64,000 nucleotides of DNA from Pseudoalteromonas sp. CO133X (GCA_004208945.1 SGPE01000015.1:186001-250000), one strand, 5' to 3'. Counted from the stretch's first letter, positions 42,632 through 52,213 are shown. The notes: generated by a model from the letters alone, not told the origin. A program made the numbers and translations.

Positions 42632-44301
42632 TGCTTAACATTTTAGTGGTGGATGATCTTGCTTTAAATCGTCGACTATTAACCGTTATGTTGGAGCATC
42701 AAGGTTATCAAGTTCACACAGCTGAGAATGGCCTTGTTGCGCTGCAAATACTCGAAAAGCACACTATTGATATTGTGCTCCTAGACGTTGTTATGCCTGT
42801 TATGGATGGTTTTGAAACCGCCGCTATTATCAAAGAACGTTTTAGCCAAGTTTACCTACCCATTATTTTTATCACCTCGCTTGAAAATGAAGAAAGCTTT
42901 GAGAGGTGCCTTGCTGTCGGTGGAGATGACTTTCTCCATAAACCATTTCAAGAGGTTATTCTTAACGCTAAAATTAAAGCTCACTGCCGTATAAGAAATT
43001 TAAGTCAAAAGGCACGAGAGCAAAACCTACAGCTCGAATATCACCAGAACCAAGTTGAACGTGAGCATGAAATAGTTGAGCATATCTTCAATAATGCGTT
43101 AGAAAACCAATATACATTTACGCAGCATTTAGATTTTCATTTATCTCCAGCGGCTATGTTTAATGGCGACATGTTCCTTGTTGCGCAAAGCCCAATAGGT
43201 AGCTTGTATTGTATGTTGGGTGATTTTACGGGGCATGGCCTAGCGGCTGCAGTGGGGGCATTACCGGCTTCTCGCGTGTTTTATACCATGGTTAACAAAG
43301 GTATGTCTGTTAGCGACATTGCAGCGGAAATAAACGCAGTATTAGGTAATTTATTACCTGGGCACATGTTTTGTGCGGCTACTATTATTGAGTTAAGTAA
43401 CTCAGGTAAGAGTTTGTCTGCGTGGTTAGGTGGCTTACCCGATACCTACATTATTGATCAGCAAGGCCATATATTACGTACATTAGAATCCCAGCACATG
43501 GCGTTAGGGATTTTAGAAGAAGATGAATTTGAGCGTGGTCTTATTCATCTCGAAGTCAACGAAACAATGCGGCTTGTTATGGCAACCGATGGCATTATAG
43601 AAACCGTTAACTTACATGATGAGTTTTTTGGTGAGCATCGATTTATTGAAGCATTAAGTTCAAAAGAAAATATTAATAGCCAGCAGCTAATAGAGACTGT
43701 AAACCAGTTTTCTCAAGGTTATGAACAACAAGATGATTTAAGTTTAGTGCTATTAAATTGTTTACCAGCACCGGAGCCTGAGCAAGAGGCGGAGCCTTTT
43801 TCACCTTTACCTTTTAATTTTTCACTTAGTTTAAATTCAAAACAAATAAAAAGCACAGACCCCGTGCTTGAAGTTGTGGATGTGATATCTAAAGTAGCGG
43901 GTTTAAATGCACACCGTGCGAATATCTTTTTAATCCTCTCAGAGGCTTACAATAATGCGCTTGATCACGGCGTATTAGGACTCGATTCTGATATAAAGAA
44001 TCAAGATGATGGCTTTTTAATTTATTATCAAGAACGTGAGCAGGCATTAGAAAAACTGACTGATGCGCTTATTATTATTGATATTCGTTATTGCCCAGAT
44101 ACCTTGGCTCTTTATTTTACTATTTGCGACTCTGGCAATGGTTTTGCGAATCAAAATGACGGCCAGCATAACTTGCAGCGAGAGCATGGCCGCGGGTTAT
44201 CTTTACTGGGTGAAGTAGCGTCAAGCGTAGCTTTTAATGCGTCTGGAAACCAAGTTGAAATTTGTTACCAATTATCCATAAACAGTGCTAGCTCTGATTG
44301 A
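42631..44301 (+). CDS. Receiver-PP2C phosphatase-HATPase regulator (CrsR/HsbR-like)
   Basis: The 556-residue protein fuses three parts: a receiver domain (about 1-120, D52 in LLDVVMPVMDG), a SpoIIE-type PP2C phosphatase (about 160-375; GDMF, LGDFTGHGLAAA, ATDG) and an RsbW-like kinase domain (about 395-550; SEAYNNALDHGVL, DSGNGF, HGRGLSLL). Phosphorylation of the receiver would regulate dephosphorylation of the adjacent STAS protein. The Shewanella CrsR of this architecture sequesters RpoS as an anti-sigma factor. Start is ATG 42631, coupled to the STAS gene. The cognate histidine kinase is not adjacent. Confidence 0.9.
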   Translation: MLNILVVDDLALNRRLLTVMLEHQGYQVHTAENGLVALQILEKHTIDIVLLDVVMPVMDGFETAAIIKERFSQVYLPIIFITSLENEESFERCLAVGGDDFLHKPFQEVILNAKIKAHCRIRNLSQKAREQNLQLEYHQNQVEREHEIVEHIFNNALENQYTFTQHLDFHLSPAAMFNGDMFLVAQSPIGSLYCMLGDFTGHGLAAAVGALPASRVFYTMVNKGMSVSDIAAEINAVLGNLLPGHMFCAATIIELSNSGKSLSAWLGGLPDTYIIDQQGHILRTLESQHMALGILEEDEFERGLIHLEVNETMRLVMATDGIIETVNLHDEFFGEHRFIEALSSKENINSQQLIETVNQFSQGYEQQDDLSLVLLNCLPAPEPEQEAEPFSPLPFNFSLSLNSKQIKSTDPVLEVVDVISKVAGLNAHRANIFLILSEAYNNALDHGVLGLDSDIKNQDDGFLIYYQEREQALEKLTDALIIIDIRYCPDTLALYFTICDSGNGFANQNDGQHNLQREHGRGLSLLGEVASSVAFNASGNQVEICYQLSINSASSD

Positions 44302-44347
44302 AAGCCCGTGTTATGCTTTCTAGCATTATAGATGTTTGGATGGCTAA

Positions 44348-45007
44348 ATGATTTCTACATACTTATCTGTCGCTCAGCTTGATTTATCAGAGACTTTAGT
44401 GGCAGAGCAATTATCAAACCTAGAGCAGTACCTTGCACAGTCACAGTTACCTGAAGTACGTTGGCAGTACCAAATTCCTGAGCTTGGCGAGGGTGGGGCA
44501 TGTAGCTTATTTGGTTACTTGCAAGATGAGCCGTTTAAGTTAAACGATTATGTTGATGATGATGCGATAAATACTGCAAAGTTAGCAAGGCTTCAGCAAA
44601 TCATCGATTATGTTGTCCAACAAACACAAGTTGATTGGTTTGGTATTTATCAATCAATTAATACAGATGAAGGTGATCAGCTGTTAAAGCTTGTTTATCA
44701 TGGTGCACCAAGTCGCCCATTGTTTCCACTCACTGAAGACTTTGCAAAAGGCAGTAACAATGTTCAAGTTGCTTTGTCTAAAAAAGGTCGTGTGATTAAT
44801 AATGTTGCAGATTATTTGGCGCAAGGTGGTGAATATTATACGTGCGATCCTAAAGTAAAAGCCGAAACCTGTTTGCCAATTTTATCTAGTGAAAATACCT
44901 GTTTAGGCATTATTGATGCAGAAGCATTTAGTAATGATTTCTTTGATCAGCAAACCCTTGCTTTACTTGCAGCTTGTTGTATTAAAATTCCTCAACTATT
45001 GGTCTAA
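44348..45007 (+). CDS. GAF domain-containing protein
   Basis: This 219-residue soluble protein has an N-terminal helical part (about 1-60) and a C-terminal GAF domain (about 75-215) with VDWFGIYQS, VQVALSKKGRVINNV and SSENTCLGIIDAEAFSNDFF. The pattern resembles free methionine-(R)-sulfoxide reductase GAF domains, but the sequence is divergent and the enzyme's three-cysteine arrangement is not clear. It lies 46 bp after the CrsR-like gene and 75 bp before an aminotransferase, so its pathway is not defined. Confidence 0.8.
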   Translation: MISTYLSVAQLDLSETLVAEQLSNLEQYLAQSQLPEVRWQYQIPELGEGGACSLFGYLQDEPFKLNDYVDDDAINTAKLARLQQIIDYVVQQTQVDWFGIYQSINTDEGDQLLKLVYHGAPSRPLFPLTEDFAKGSNNVQVALSKKGRVINNVADYLAQGGEYYTCDPKVKAETCLPILSSENTCLGIIDAEAFSNDFFDQQTLALLAACCIKIPQLLV

Positions 45008-45082
45008 TTTAACTAGTAATCAGGCTCGGTTTTTATGTTAAGCTAGTGGCAACGCTAACCCCCTATATAAAAGAGATAGTCA

Positions 45083-46273
45083 ATGTTCTCAGAATTAAAA
45101 CCATTACCAACAGATCCTATTCTTGGCCTAATGGCGGCCTTTAAACAAGATACAAACCCAAAGAAAATTGATTTGGGTGTAGGTGTTTATAAGGATGAGC
45201 AAGGCAATACGCCAGTTCTTAAAGCGGTTAAAAAAGCGGAAGCGTTTCGTTTGGAAAACGAAACCAGTAAATCGTACATTGGCTTGGCGGGTAATCTAGA
45301 TTACTGCCAAAAAATGGAAAACTTATTACTGGGTGAGCATCCTGCGTTATTAGCAAACCGTGTTCGCACAGCACAAGCACCTGGCGGTACAGGTGCACTT
45401 CGTGTTGCAGCTGAATTTATTAAGCGTTGCAACAAAGATGCAACTGTATGGGTTACAACCCCTACGTGGGCAAACCATATCAGTTTATTTGAAGCGGCTG
45501 GTTTAACAGTAAAAGAGTACCCTTACTACGACTACGAAAATAAAGACCTTTTATTTGATGAGATGATTAACACGCTTAAGCAGGTGCCTAAAGGTGATGT
45601 TGTGTTATTCCACGCATGTTGTCACAACCCGAGCGGTATGGATTTAAATGCTGAGCAATGGAGCACAGTGGCAGATCTTGCTGTTGAAGTTGGTTTTACA
45701 CCACTGGTTGATATTGCATACCAAGGTTTTGGTTCAAGCCTTGAAGAGGATGCTGCAGGCCTACGTAAATTAGCGGCAGCGGTTGATGAGCTAATCATTT
45801 GTTCTTCATGTTCGAAAAACTTTGGTTTATACCGTGAGCGTATCGGCGCATGTTCAATCATTGCTAAAGATGCAGCAACTGCAGACATCTCTAACTCTGT
45901 ATTGTTAAGTGTTGTACGTAGTATCTACTCAATGCCGCCAGCACACGGTGCTGATATAGTTAGCACTATTTTAGGTAGTACTGAGCTTACGCAAATGTGG
46001 CATGACGAGCTTGATGAAATGCGTAATCGTATTAATGGCTTACGTACTCTAATCAAAGAAAGCTTAGCAGCGAAAGGTATTGAGCAAGATTTCTCATTTA
46101 TTGACCGTCAAAATGGCATGTTTTCATTCCTAGGCATTAATAAAGATCAAATTGAGCGTTTACAAAAAGATTATTCAATCTATATTGTTGGTTCTAGCCG
46201 TGTAAACGTTGCAGGTATCAGCGATGCAAACATTGACTACTTTGCAAATGCAGTAGCAGACGTTTGTAAGTAA
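45083..46273 (+). CDS. tyrB: Aromatic amino acid/aspartate aminotransferase (class I)
   Basis: This PLP enzyme transfers amino groups between glutamate and aspartate or aromatic 2-oxo acids. The 396-residue protein has the family patterns VGVYKDEQGNTPVLKAVKKA, HACCHNPSGMDL, PLP-binding Lys in SSCSKNFGLYRER, and substrate-binding Arg in SSRVNVAGI. AspC and TyrB specificities cannot be separated by eye; the symbol is tentative. A strong terminator follows. It has its own promoter region of 75 bp. Confidence 0.88.
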   Translation: MFSELKPLPTDPILGLMAAFKQDTNPKKIDLGVGVYKDEQGNTPVLKAVKKAEAFRLENETSKSYIGLAGNLDYCQKMENLLLGEHPALLANRVRTAQAPGGTGALRVAAEFIKRCNKDATVWVTTPTWANHISLFEAAGLTVKEYPYYDYENKDLLFDEMINTLKQVPKGDVVLFHACCHNPSGMDLNAEQWSTVADLAVEVGFTPLVDIAYQGFGSSLEEDAAGLRKLAAAVDELIICSSCSKNFGLYRERIGACSIIAKDAATADISNSVLLSVVRSIYSMPPAHGADIVSTILGSTELTQMWHDELDEMRNRINGLRTLIKESLAAKGIEQDFSFIDRQNGMFSFLGINKDQIERLQKDYSIYIVGSSRVNVAGISDANIDYFANAVADVCK

Positions 46274-46289
46274 CCAGCTGTATAGTGAT

Positions 46290-46327
46290 AAAAAAACCGC
46301 ATCATTTTGATATGATGCGGTTTTTTT
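46290..46327 (+). terminator. Terminator after the aminotransferase gene
   Basis: AAAAAAACCGCATCAT (46290-46305), loop TTTGAT, ATGATGCGG (46312-46320) and a run of seven T (46321-46327) give a 16-bp stem including A-T pairs. It is bidirectional and also serves the minus-strand DUF3379 gene ending at 46349. Confidence 0.95.
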
Positions 46328-46348
46328 GTATCTGCTATTTTAACTCAC

Positions 46349-47098
46349 CTAATGAAGCCAGCGTATAGCACTGGTCACCATATTATTGTAACGCTCTAAT
46401 GGTGCACCTATGCTAGCAATTAAAATTGTATCGGCTTTTTCTCCACGACTTATGTGGCCTGCAAAACGCTCATCGCTAAAGTCATCAGAACCAGAGCCAA
46501 AAGGCTGCTCCTCTGAAGGTACAATAAATACGGTCATTGGGCCAAAGTCAGACTCAAATACTAAGTGCAATCCTTTTTGACCTTTAAAATCACAAAACAT
46601 CAAGTACGTGACTTTGCCTGGAAGCTCATCTAAGTGGCCACCAATGGTGGCAAACTTCTCATTAACGTACTCTAAGTCAATTGCTTTATGTTTATCTAAA
46701 GAGCCAATTTCATAGTATAAGTGCGCTAAAGCATGCTCTCCAACGCTATATAATGAATGCTGTTTAGTAGTAATAAAAAATACGCTTATAGCAACTAAGA
46801 ATGATGCTGCAGCCGCTAAATAAAAGCGATTAAATGCAAAGCGTGATTTAGCTTCAACGACGTTGTCGTTTTGCTGCTGTTCAACATGCTCTTCAGATGC
46901 ATAGGTATTTTCAATAATGCGCGCAGCTAAATCGTCTGGCACAGGAACATTTAAAGCGGCGTTCAACTCGTCGTCAAATGCACGAATGTCGTCAATAAAT
47001 GCTTGTTTATCAATGTCCTGCTCGGCAAACGCTTCAAGTTCCTTATCAATAGTGCTTGGCTCGGCGAGGATGCGGCGGCGAAACTCGAGTTCATCCAT
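46349..47098 (-). CDS. DUF3379 membrane protein, possible anti-sigma factor
   Basis: This 249-residue protein has a cytoplasmic N-terminal region (about 1-90; EFRRRILAEP start), one membrane helix (about 93-113) and a periplasmic domain. It overlaps the ECF sigma gene by 1 bp and has the topology of an anti-sigma factor, a role inferred from position. DUF3379 has no defined biochemistry. No zinc-binding HxxxCxxC motif is seen. Confidence 0.82.
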   Translation of the reverse strand: MDELEFRRRILAEPSTIDKELEAFAEQDIDKQAFIDDIRAFDDELNAALNVPVPDDLAARIIENTYASEEHVEQQQNDNVVEAKSRFAFNRFYLAAAASFLVAISVFFITTKQHSLYSVGEHALAHLYYEIGSLDKHKAIDLEYVNEKFATIGGHLDELPGKVTYLMFCDFKGQKGLHLVFESDFGPMTVFIVPSEEQPFGSGSDDFSDERFAGHISRGEKADTILIASIGAPLERYNNMVTSAIRWLH

Positions 47099-47613
47099 TA
47101 TTTTGATGCTCCTCTAAGTTGGTCATCATCACTGCTTAAAGCCTCTTTAAGCTGGTTTCTGGCACGAAATAATCGTGTCATGACGGTATTTTTGTTTAAA
47201 TCGAGAATCTTAGCGATTTCATCACCAGAACAGCCCATTACTACTTGCAAAAGTAGAGGCTCTCGATATTCGTCTGCTAACTTTCCAATTTGTCGTTGGA
47301 TCACTGTTTGTTCCATTTCAGCATCAAGGGATGTGCTTTTATCATCCACTAAGGTATCGTTTTCAACATCAGCGTAATCAAATTGCTTTCTTTCAAAACG
47401 TCGCGCATTTTCGCGACGCAAAATAGTAAGTAGCCAAGGTTTAGCAGCGTGTTGATCTTGGAGTGAATCCAAGGCACGCCAAGCCCTCAGGAATGTTTCC
47501 TGCACTAAATCTTCAGCAATAGTTTGATCACGGCATAACCAATATGCAAAGCGATAAAGCTCACTGTGGTAGATATGAACGAGCTCTTCATATCGCTTTT
47601 GTTTTTCCGTCAT
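47098..47613 (-). CDS. ECF-type RNA polymerase sigma factor
   Basis: The 171-residue sigma-70 family protein has region 2 (YRFAYWLCRDQTIAEDLVQETFLRAW, split by positions about 20-45) and region 4 (about 110-160; EYREPLLLQVVMGCSGDEIAKILDL and TVMTRLFRAR). It lacks regions 1.1 and 3, as ECF factors do. It overlaps the DUF3379 gene by 1 bp and lies 103 bp downstream of batD on the same strand. The target regulon is unknown. Confidence 0.93.
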   Translation of the reverse strand: MTEKQKRYEELVHIYHSELYRFAYWLCRDQTIAEDLVQETFLRAWRALDSLQDQHAAKPWLLTILRRENARRFERKQFDYADVENDTLVDDKSTSLDAEMEQTVIQRQIGKLADEYREPLLLQVVMGCSGDEIAKILDLNKNTVMTRLFRARNQLKEALSSDDDQLRGASK

Positions 47614-47670
47614 AGTTATCTAGACCTGCCCTTAAGGAAAAAACTTTCTGGATTTATTATTTTTTTCAAT

Positions 47671-47692
47671 GCGGCTAATCACTGTTAGCCGC
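47671..47692. repeat. Hairpin between batD and the ECF sigma gene
   Basis: GCGGCTAA (47671-47678), loop TCACTG, TTAGCCGC (47685-47692) form a perfect 8-bp stem. No T-run follows on the minus strand, so a Rho-independent terminator role is unsupported. Confidence 0.5.
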
Positions 47693-47716
47693 TTGATGTG
47701 TATTGTTTAGTTATTA

Positions 47717-49360
47717 TTAATCGTAAAGTTTTTTTAGCCCCTGATTTTTGTCATATGATTGAGCACTTTTTGTTTGGGCTAAACCATCAATGATGATTGC
47801 TAAATCAGGCTGCTCATCACTTGAACTATAGAGTTTTGCACGCAATTTAGCAATTTCTTCGCTTAGTTTAGAGCTTGATCTTGTGCCCATGAGCGTATCA
47901 ATCGCGTTATGTGTTTGCCCTGTTTCATGTTTGGCGTAACGTGAAAGGGCTAAATAAAATGCTGAATAGTCTTTCATCTTTGCATATTTCTTTAGTTCAG
48001 ATAAAGAAACCGAAGACACTTCACTCTTAACGTCATTTTTATCGGGAGAGTTGCTAACAGGTCGTTTTATTAAGAAGAACACGAGTGTTGCAATCCATAA
48101 AAGGTATCCTCCAGCAGCAACAATTATAAGCCAAATAGGCTGAGTTACTTCAGTAATAGTGCGAACAGCAGGAATTTCACCTGTTAGCTCTTGGCTGGTG
48201 TTTGGTGCTGAATTATTGGTATTTGCTGTCAGTGCATTAGTGCTAGGTATCACTGTGATAGTACGTGCAGGTATTGTTGCGTAACTAATTCGATTAATTT
48301 TTGTATTAAACCATGGCAGCTTTACTTCTGGTAATGTAAACGTACCAGGTGTCTGGGGGAGCAGTGCATACGAGGCTGTTTGTTGAGAGATAACACGTCC
48401 ATCCCTAACTAAATGATTTGTCTCTTTTTCGTCAGGGTAGCTTCTAAAACCTTGTACTTGGGGCATCTCAATATCTGGTAATTGCTCTTTGGTTACACCG
48501 AGCGCTGTTAAAGTGATTGTACGTGTGATTGGTGTGCCAACCTCGACTGTATCGTCTTTTGGTTGCCACTGCTCATCTAAGTTTACTAGTTCACTTGGTA
48601 ACCATGCACCTTGGTAATTTTCTGGAATAGGTTTAATGTCGAGATCAAGGTCTTCACCCATTGCCGATATTTCCATCTGACGATAGTTCTGCCTAATTCG
48701 GCCATTAAATACTGGCGCAGTAATTGTGTGTTGACCACTTTTTTGTGGTTGTAGTAAATATTCTCGGGTAATAACGAGATAACGTTTACCATCGATTAAT
48801 TCATAGCTTTCTGACTGTTTACCAATAGCATTGAGTTGAGCATCATCCATTTGAGGAGTACTTAGGTTTCCATCAAGTAGCTCTTTATTGTTATCTAAGT
48901 AAAGTTTAACGGTATATACACCGGCTTCTTGGACATACAAGCTATCTGATTTTACACTCGTTTTTATAAATGCATCTTTATTTTGCTCAGCGTTTTGGCT
49001 GCGTTTAGACACTTCTAACTCTATTGGTTTTGAACTAACACCTGCAACTGTAAAGGCAGGGATAGTGTAAGTACCTTCTTTACGCGTCATTAGTTTTACT
49101 GACCAATTAGTTTGCTTACTGATCTCACCATTTACGATATTGGTTCGAGAGCTTACGCTGGTGGGCCCAACAACAAAGTCTTTTAATAGTACAGAGGTAT
49201 CAGGCTGCTCGCTTTTGACACTATCATCTACGGAGATTGTTAAAATAAAAAACTCGCCAGCAAGTACTGGGTTTTTATCAACACTTGCCTGCAGTTGGCT
49301 GGCGGCCCATAGCGGCGCTGCCGCGATTAACAATAAACAACATAATAATCGCATTACCAT
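47717..49360 (-). CDS. batD: BatD-like protein with N-terminal signal and membrane anchor
   Basis: The 547-residue protein has a signal peptide (about 1-19, ending LWAAS), a long beta-rich periplasmic region (BatD/oxygen-tolerance family; SVDDSVKSEQPDTS, YTIPAFTVAGVSSKPIELEV) and a membrane helix at about 400-420 before a short cytoplasmic tail. The cluster's role in many bacteria is envelope stress or oxygen tolerance, not proven. It overlaps the preceding VWA/TPR gene by 7 bp, with a second ATG at 49354. GAGGAG precedes the first ATG. Confidence 0.88.
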   Translation of the reverse strand: MVMRLLCCLLLIAAAPLWAASQLQASVDKNPVLAGEFFILTISVDDSVKSEQPDTSVLLKDFVVGPTSVSSRTNIVNGEISKQTNWSVKLMTRKEGTYTIPAFTVAGVSSKPIELEVSKRSQNAEQNKDAFIKTSVKSDSLYVQEAGVYTVKLYLDNNKELLDGNLSTPQMDDAQLNAIGKQSESYELIDGKRYLVITREYLLQPQKSGQHTITAPVFNGRIRQNYRQMEISAMGEDLDLDIKPIPENYQGAWLPSELVNLDEQWQPKDDTVEVGTPITRTITLTALGVTKEQLPDIEMPQVQGFRSYPDEKETNHLVRDGRVISQQTASYALLPQTPGTFTLPEVKLPWFNTKINRISYATIPARTITVIPSTNALTANTNNSAPNTSQELTGEIPAVRTITEVTQPIWLIIVAAGGYLLWIATLVFFLIKRPVSNSPDKNDVKSEVSSVSLSELKKYAKMKDYSAFYLALSRYAKHETGQTHNAIDTLMGTRSSSKLSEEIAKLRAKLYSSSDEQPDLAIIIDGLAQTKSAQSYDKNQGLKKLYD

Positions 49361-51225
49361 GATTTTTCGGCTCCTCGTGGACGACGTTGATAGGTTCGTT
49401 TTTGTGCTTCTAGCTGCATTTTATTTCTTAATAAGATTGCAGGATCATCGGGGACTTTGCGCAACAGTTGATTCAGTTGTTGTGCTTTCTCTTTTTCTTC
49501 ATTGGTTAGTTCGGCTGCCTGTGCTTGCATCGCCTGTTGCTCAGCTTGCTGCTTGGCTTGCTCATCATTTTGCATAGGCTCAGGTTGAGTCTCTTTTTGC
49601 TCATCAGATTGCTCAGGCTTTTGTTCATCGGATTGTGATGACTGCTCTGATTCAGACTCCATTTCAGGTTGATTTTGCTGATCTTTATTAGACTCGCTTT
49701 GTTCACCTTTTTGATCTGACTGCTCACCTTGCTCAGACGGTTGTTGGTCATCTTGTTGCTCAGTTTGCTCTGAGTTTTCGCCTTGCTCTGAATTATCGCC
49801 TTGTTGCTTTTGCTGGTTGTCTTGTTGACTGTCTTCGTTTTGTTGATCGTTATTTTGCTGCTGATCTTGCTGCTGTTGCTCTTGCTGATTCAACAACTTT
49901 TCAACCAGAGCTTGGTTTTCCTTTGCTTCAGTGAAGTTATCTCTAAGCTGTTGTGCTTGTTTGTAAGCATTTATAGCTTGTTCAAGCTCACCTGCTTTTG
50001 CAAGGGCATTACCGTAGTTATAGAAGCCCGTAGCAGATTTATCTTCACTAAACGCATCCATTGCCGCTTGGTAATTACCTTGTTGGTAAAGTGCGGCACC
50101 TTTTAGTTGAGAGTTCTCAGCTTGGGCGGCTTGTTCAAATTGCTTCTGCTGATAAGCATCGAGTGCGCGTTGATCTTGGTTCTTGAACATTTCTGGTAGC
50201 TCAGCGGCATACACGTGTTGCTGCGGCAATAGCATAACGAACATAAAGCCAAGCACTAGGCTGCTACGACGAATTAAAAAGAGTGCCAGTGGCATTAAGA
50301 TCAGCAGTCCATAAATACCTGCATCTACACGCCAGAGTGTTTGGCTTTGCTTTTCATCTTTAAGTATTTCAGCATTTGCACTAGGTGCAAAGGTTTGAAT
50401 ATCTTGATTGTTGGTCTGATAAAGTGCAAATTTGCCACCACTATTACGTGCAAGCGCGCTTAAACGACTGATATTCAGCGTTGGAATCACAATCTGCCCC
50501 TGCATATCTTTCAAAAAGCCACCTTCAGGTAACTTAATAGGTGCACCTTGCTCAGTGCCAACCCCGTAAACATTTAAGCGATAATGTGACTGATCCGTAA
50601 AACGACTAATATCTTCTTGATCTAGGCTATCAATACCGTCGGTGACTAGAATGATATCACCTTCTAAGTAACCCGCCTGATTGAGCAACTCGTTCGCTTT
50701 TTCAAGTCCTTCGATTACATTAGAGCCTTTACTAGGCATGATTTCAGGGCTGAGGCTTGGAATGAGATTCGCTAATGTACTGGCATCGTTTGTTAATGGT
50801 GAAATGGTAAAGGCCGAACCTGCATAGACGACTAATGCTGTATCACCTTCTTTAAATAGCTCAATCATATCAAGGGCTTTAAAACGTGCTTGTACTAAAC
50901 GACTTGGTGCAATATCTGTACTGAACATGGAGTACGACATATCCATAACAATAACGCGGGCGTTTTTCGCTTGAAACACAGGGACTTGTTTCTTCTCAAA
51001 GCTTGGTCCTGCACTAAACACGATAGCGAGAATCGTAAAGAGAGCAACTAACCAAAGTGGCTGACTTTGTTTTTTATGATTGTCGCTCATAACAAATTGC
51101 GCTAAATGTGGGGCAATTAACGCTGCCGGTGCGTTCTTTTTATTACGCACCAATAACACACTAAAAATAATGACCGCAGGTATTAATAACCAAAGTAGGG
51201 CAGGGCGAATAAATTCGAAATCCAT
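49354..51225 (-). CDS. VWA and TPR protein (BatB/BatC fusion)
   Basis: The 623-residue protein has an N-terminal membrane helix (about residues 8-25) and another (about 58-75), a VWA domain with MIDAS motif DMSYS (VIVMDMSYSMFSTD), further membrane helices (about 305-345), TPR repeats (about 365-450; NYQAAMDAFSEDKSATGFYNYGNALAK) and a very Gln/Glu/Asp/Ser-rich C-terminal tail (about 465-600) before a basic end. It joins in one chain the functions of BatB (VWA) and BatC (TPR). Start is ATG at 51223-51225 with AGGAGA upstream. Confidence 0.9.
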   Translation of the reverse strand: MDFEFIRPALLWLLIPAVIIFSVLLVRNKKNAPAALIAPHLAQFVMSDNHKKQSQPLWLVALFTILAIVFSAGPSFEKKQVPVFQAKNARVIVMDMSYSMFSTDIAPSRLVQARFKALDMIELFKEGDTALVVYAGSAFTISPLTNDASTLANLIPSLSPEIMPSKGSNVIEGLEKANELLNQAGYLEGDIILVTDGIDSLDQEDISRFTDQSHYRLNVYGVGTEQGAPIKLPEGGFLKDMQGQIVIPTLNISRLSALARNSGGKFALYQTNNQDIQTFAPSANAEILKDEKQSQTLWRVDAGIYGLLILMPLALFLIRRSSLVLGFMFVMLLPQQHVYAAELPEMFKNQDQRALDAYQQKQFEQAAQAENSQLKGAALYQQGNYQAAMDAFSEDKSATGFYNYGNALAKAGELEQAINAYKQAQQLRDNFTEAKENQALVEKLLNQQEQQQQDQQQNNDQQNEDSQQDNQQKQQGDNSEQGENSEQTEQQDDQQPSEQGEQSDQKGEQSESNKDQQNQPEMESESEQSSQSDEQKPEQSDEQKETQPEPMQNDEQAKQQAEQQAMQAQAAELTNEEKEKAQQLNQLLRKVPDDPAILLRNKMQLEAQKRTYQRRPRGAEKSW

Positions 51226-51226
51226 A

Positions 51227-52213
51227 TTACTTCTCCTGCTTAAGTTGGCGAGTAAAGCTAATGAATACAGCAAGAACAATTAAACCAAGTGCTGCCAATA
51301 GCGGAATATAAAACAATGAAATCTGAGGGCGAAAAGTCTGCTCATCACTACTAACAGGTTCGAGCTTATCGAGTTCTTGATAAATCTGCTGCAAACCAGC
51401 CACATCTTTTGCTCTAAAGTATAAGCCGCCAGTTTGCTCGGCAATACGTTTTAGCAAGCTTTCATCAAGGTTGCCGCCACTCATACCGCCCATATTAAAT
51501 AGACTAAAACCACGTGGGTTATCTGAGCCGACACCAATGGTGTATACTTTTATGCCTTCCTCGCGAGCTAACAGTAGCGCATCTTCAGGATTGAGGTTAC
51601 CAGCAGTGTTTTGTCCATCAGTTAAGAGCACCACGATTCGATTGCTCTCATCTTTGTTAGCAAAACGCTTTACAGATAAACCTAAGGCATCACCGATGGC
51701 TGTTGCGCGGCCTACAAGGCCAATTTGTGCTTCACCAAGCATTTGGCTTACGGTTTTAACATCACGCGTAAGCGGTGTTTGTAAAAATGCGGTATCACCA
51801 AATAAAATTAGACCAAGGCGATCGCCTTGACGTTGTTCAATAAAGTCACCTAGTACGGCTTTAACCATGGTTAGTCTGTCGACATATTGGCCTTGATAAG
51901 CCATATCTTGCTCAGTCATTGAGCCTGATAAATCTACCGCCAGCATAATGTCACGGCCTTCATTGGGTAAAGTAATTGGTTCATCAAGCCATGTTGGGTT
52001 TGCAATCGCAATGACCAATGAGACCCATACCGCCCATTCAAGCAATGACACTTTGCGACTATGTTGTTGAACGGCTTGGTTGTTAAGCCCAAGCTTAGCA
52101 AAGCCTGGAATACGTAGACGTAACTGACCTTGCTGTTTTGAAGGCATAAAGCGACTGACTAACCAAGGCAAGGGTAAAAGCACAAAGAACCAAGGCCAAC
52201 TAAACTCAAACAT
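51227..52213 (-). CDS. batA: BatA-type von Willebrand factor A membrane protein
   Basis: The 328-residue protein has two N-terminal membrane helices (about 5-22 and 55-75), a VWA domain with MIDAS motif DLSGS (LAVDLSGSMTEQDM) and TDGQN, and a C-terminal helix (about 300-320). The start is ATG at 52211-52213, preceded by AAGGAG; a longer frame would overlap the upstream gene. It overlaps the DUF4381 gene by 8 bp. Confidence 0.9.
   Translation of the reverse strand: MFEFSWPWFFVLLPLPWLVSRFMPSKQQGQLRLRIPGFAKLGLNNQAVQQHSRKVSLLEWAVWVSLVIAIANPTWLDEPITLPNEGRDIMLAVDLSGSMTEQDMAYQGQYVDRLTMVKAVLGDFIEQRQGDRLGLILFGDTAFLQTPLTRDVKTVSQMLGEAQIGLVGRATAIGDALGLSVKRFANKDESNRIVVLLTDGQNTAGNLNPEDALLLAREEGIKVYTIGVGSDNPRGFSLFNMGGMSGGNLDESLLKRIAEQTGGLYFRAKDVAGLQQIYQELDKLEPVSSDEQTFRPQISLFYIPLLAALGLIVLAVFISFTRQLKQEK

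Noticed and set aside
47671-47692. Hairpin as terminator of batD
   Set aside because: The stem is good but the minus-strand downstream sequence has no T-run.
49500-49900. Repetitive CTGTTG/TTGCTG pattern taken for a CRISPR or tandem repeat
   Set aside because: It is the coding sequence of the Gln/Glu-rich tail of the BatB/C protein on the minus strand, with no regular spacer.
49801-50106. Plus-strand hydrophobic frame of 101 residues
   Set aside because: It is the antisense of Gln-rich codons, giving Leu/Val-rich shadow sequence.
51226-51279. Extension of the BatB/C gene to 51279
   Set aside because: ATG 51225 has AGGAGA upstream and begins the conserved N-terminal membrane helix.
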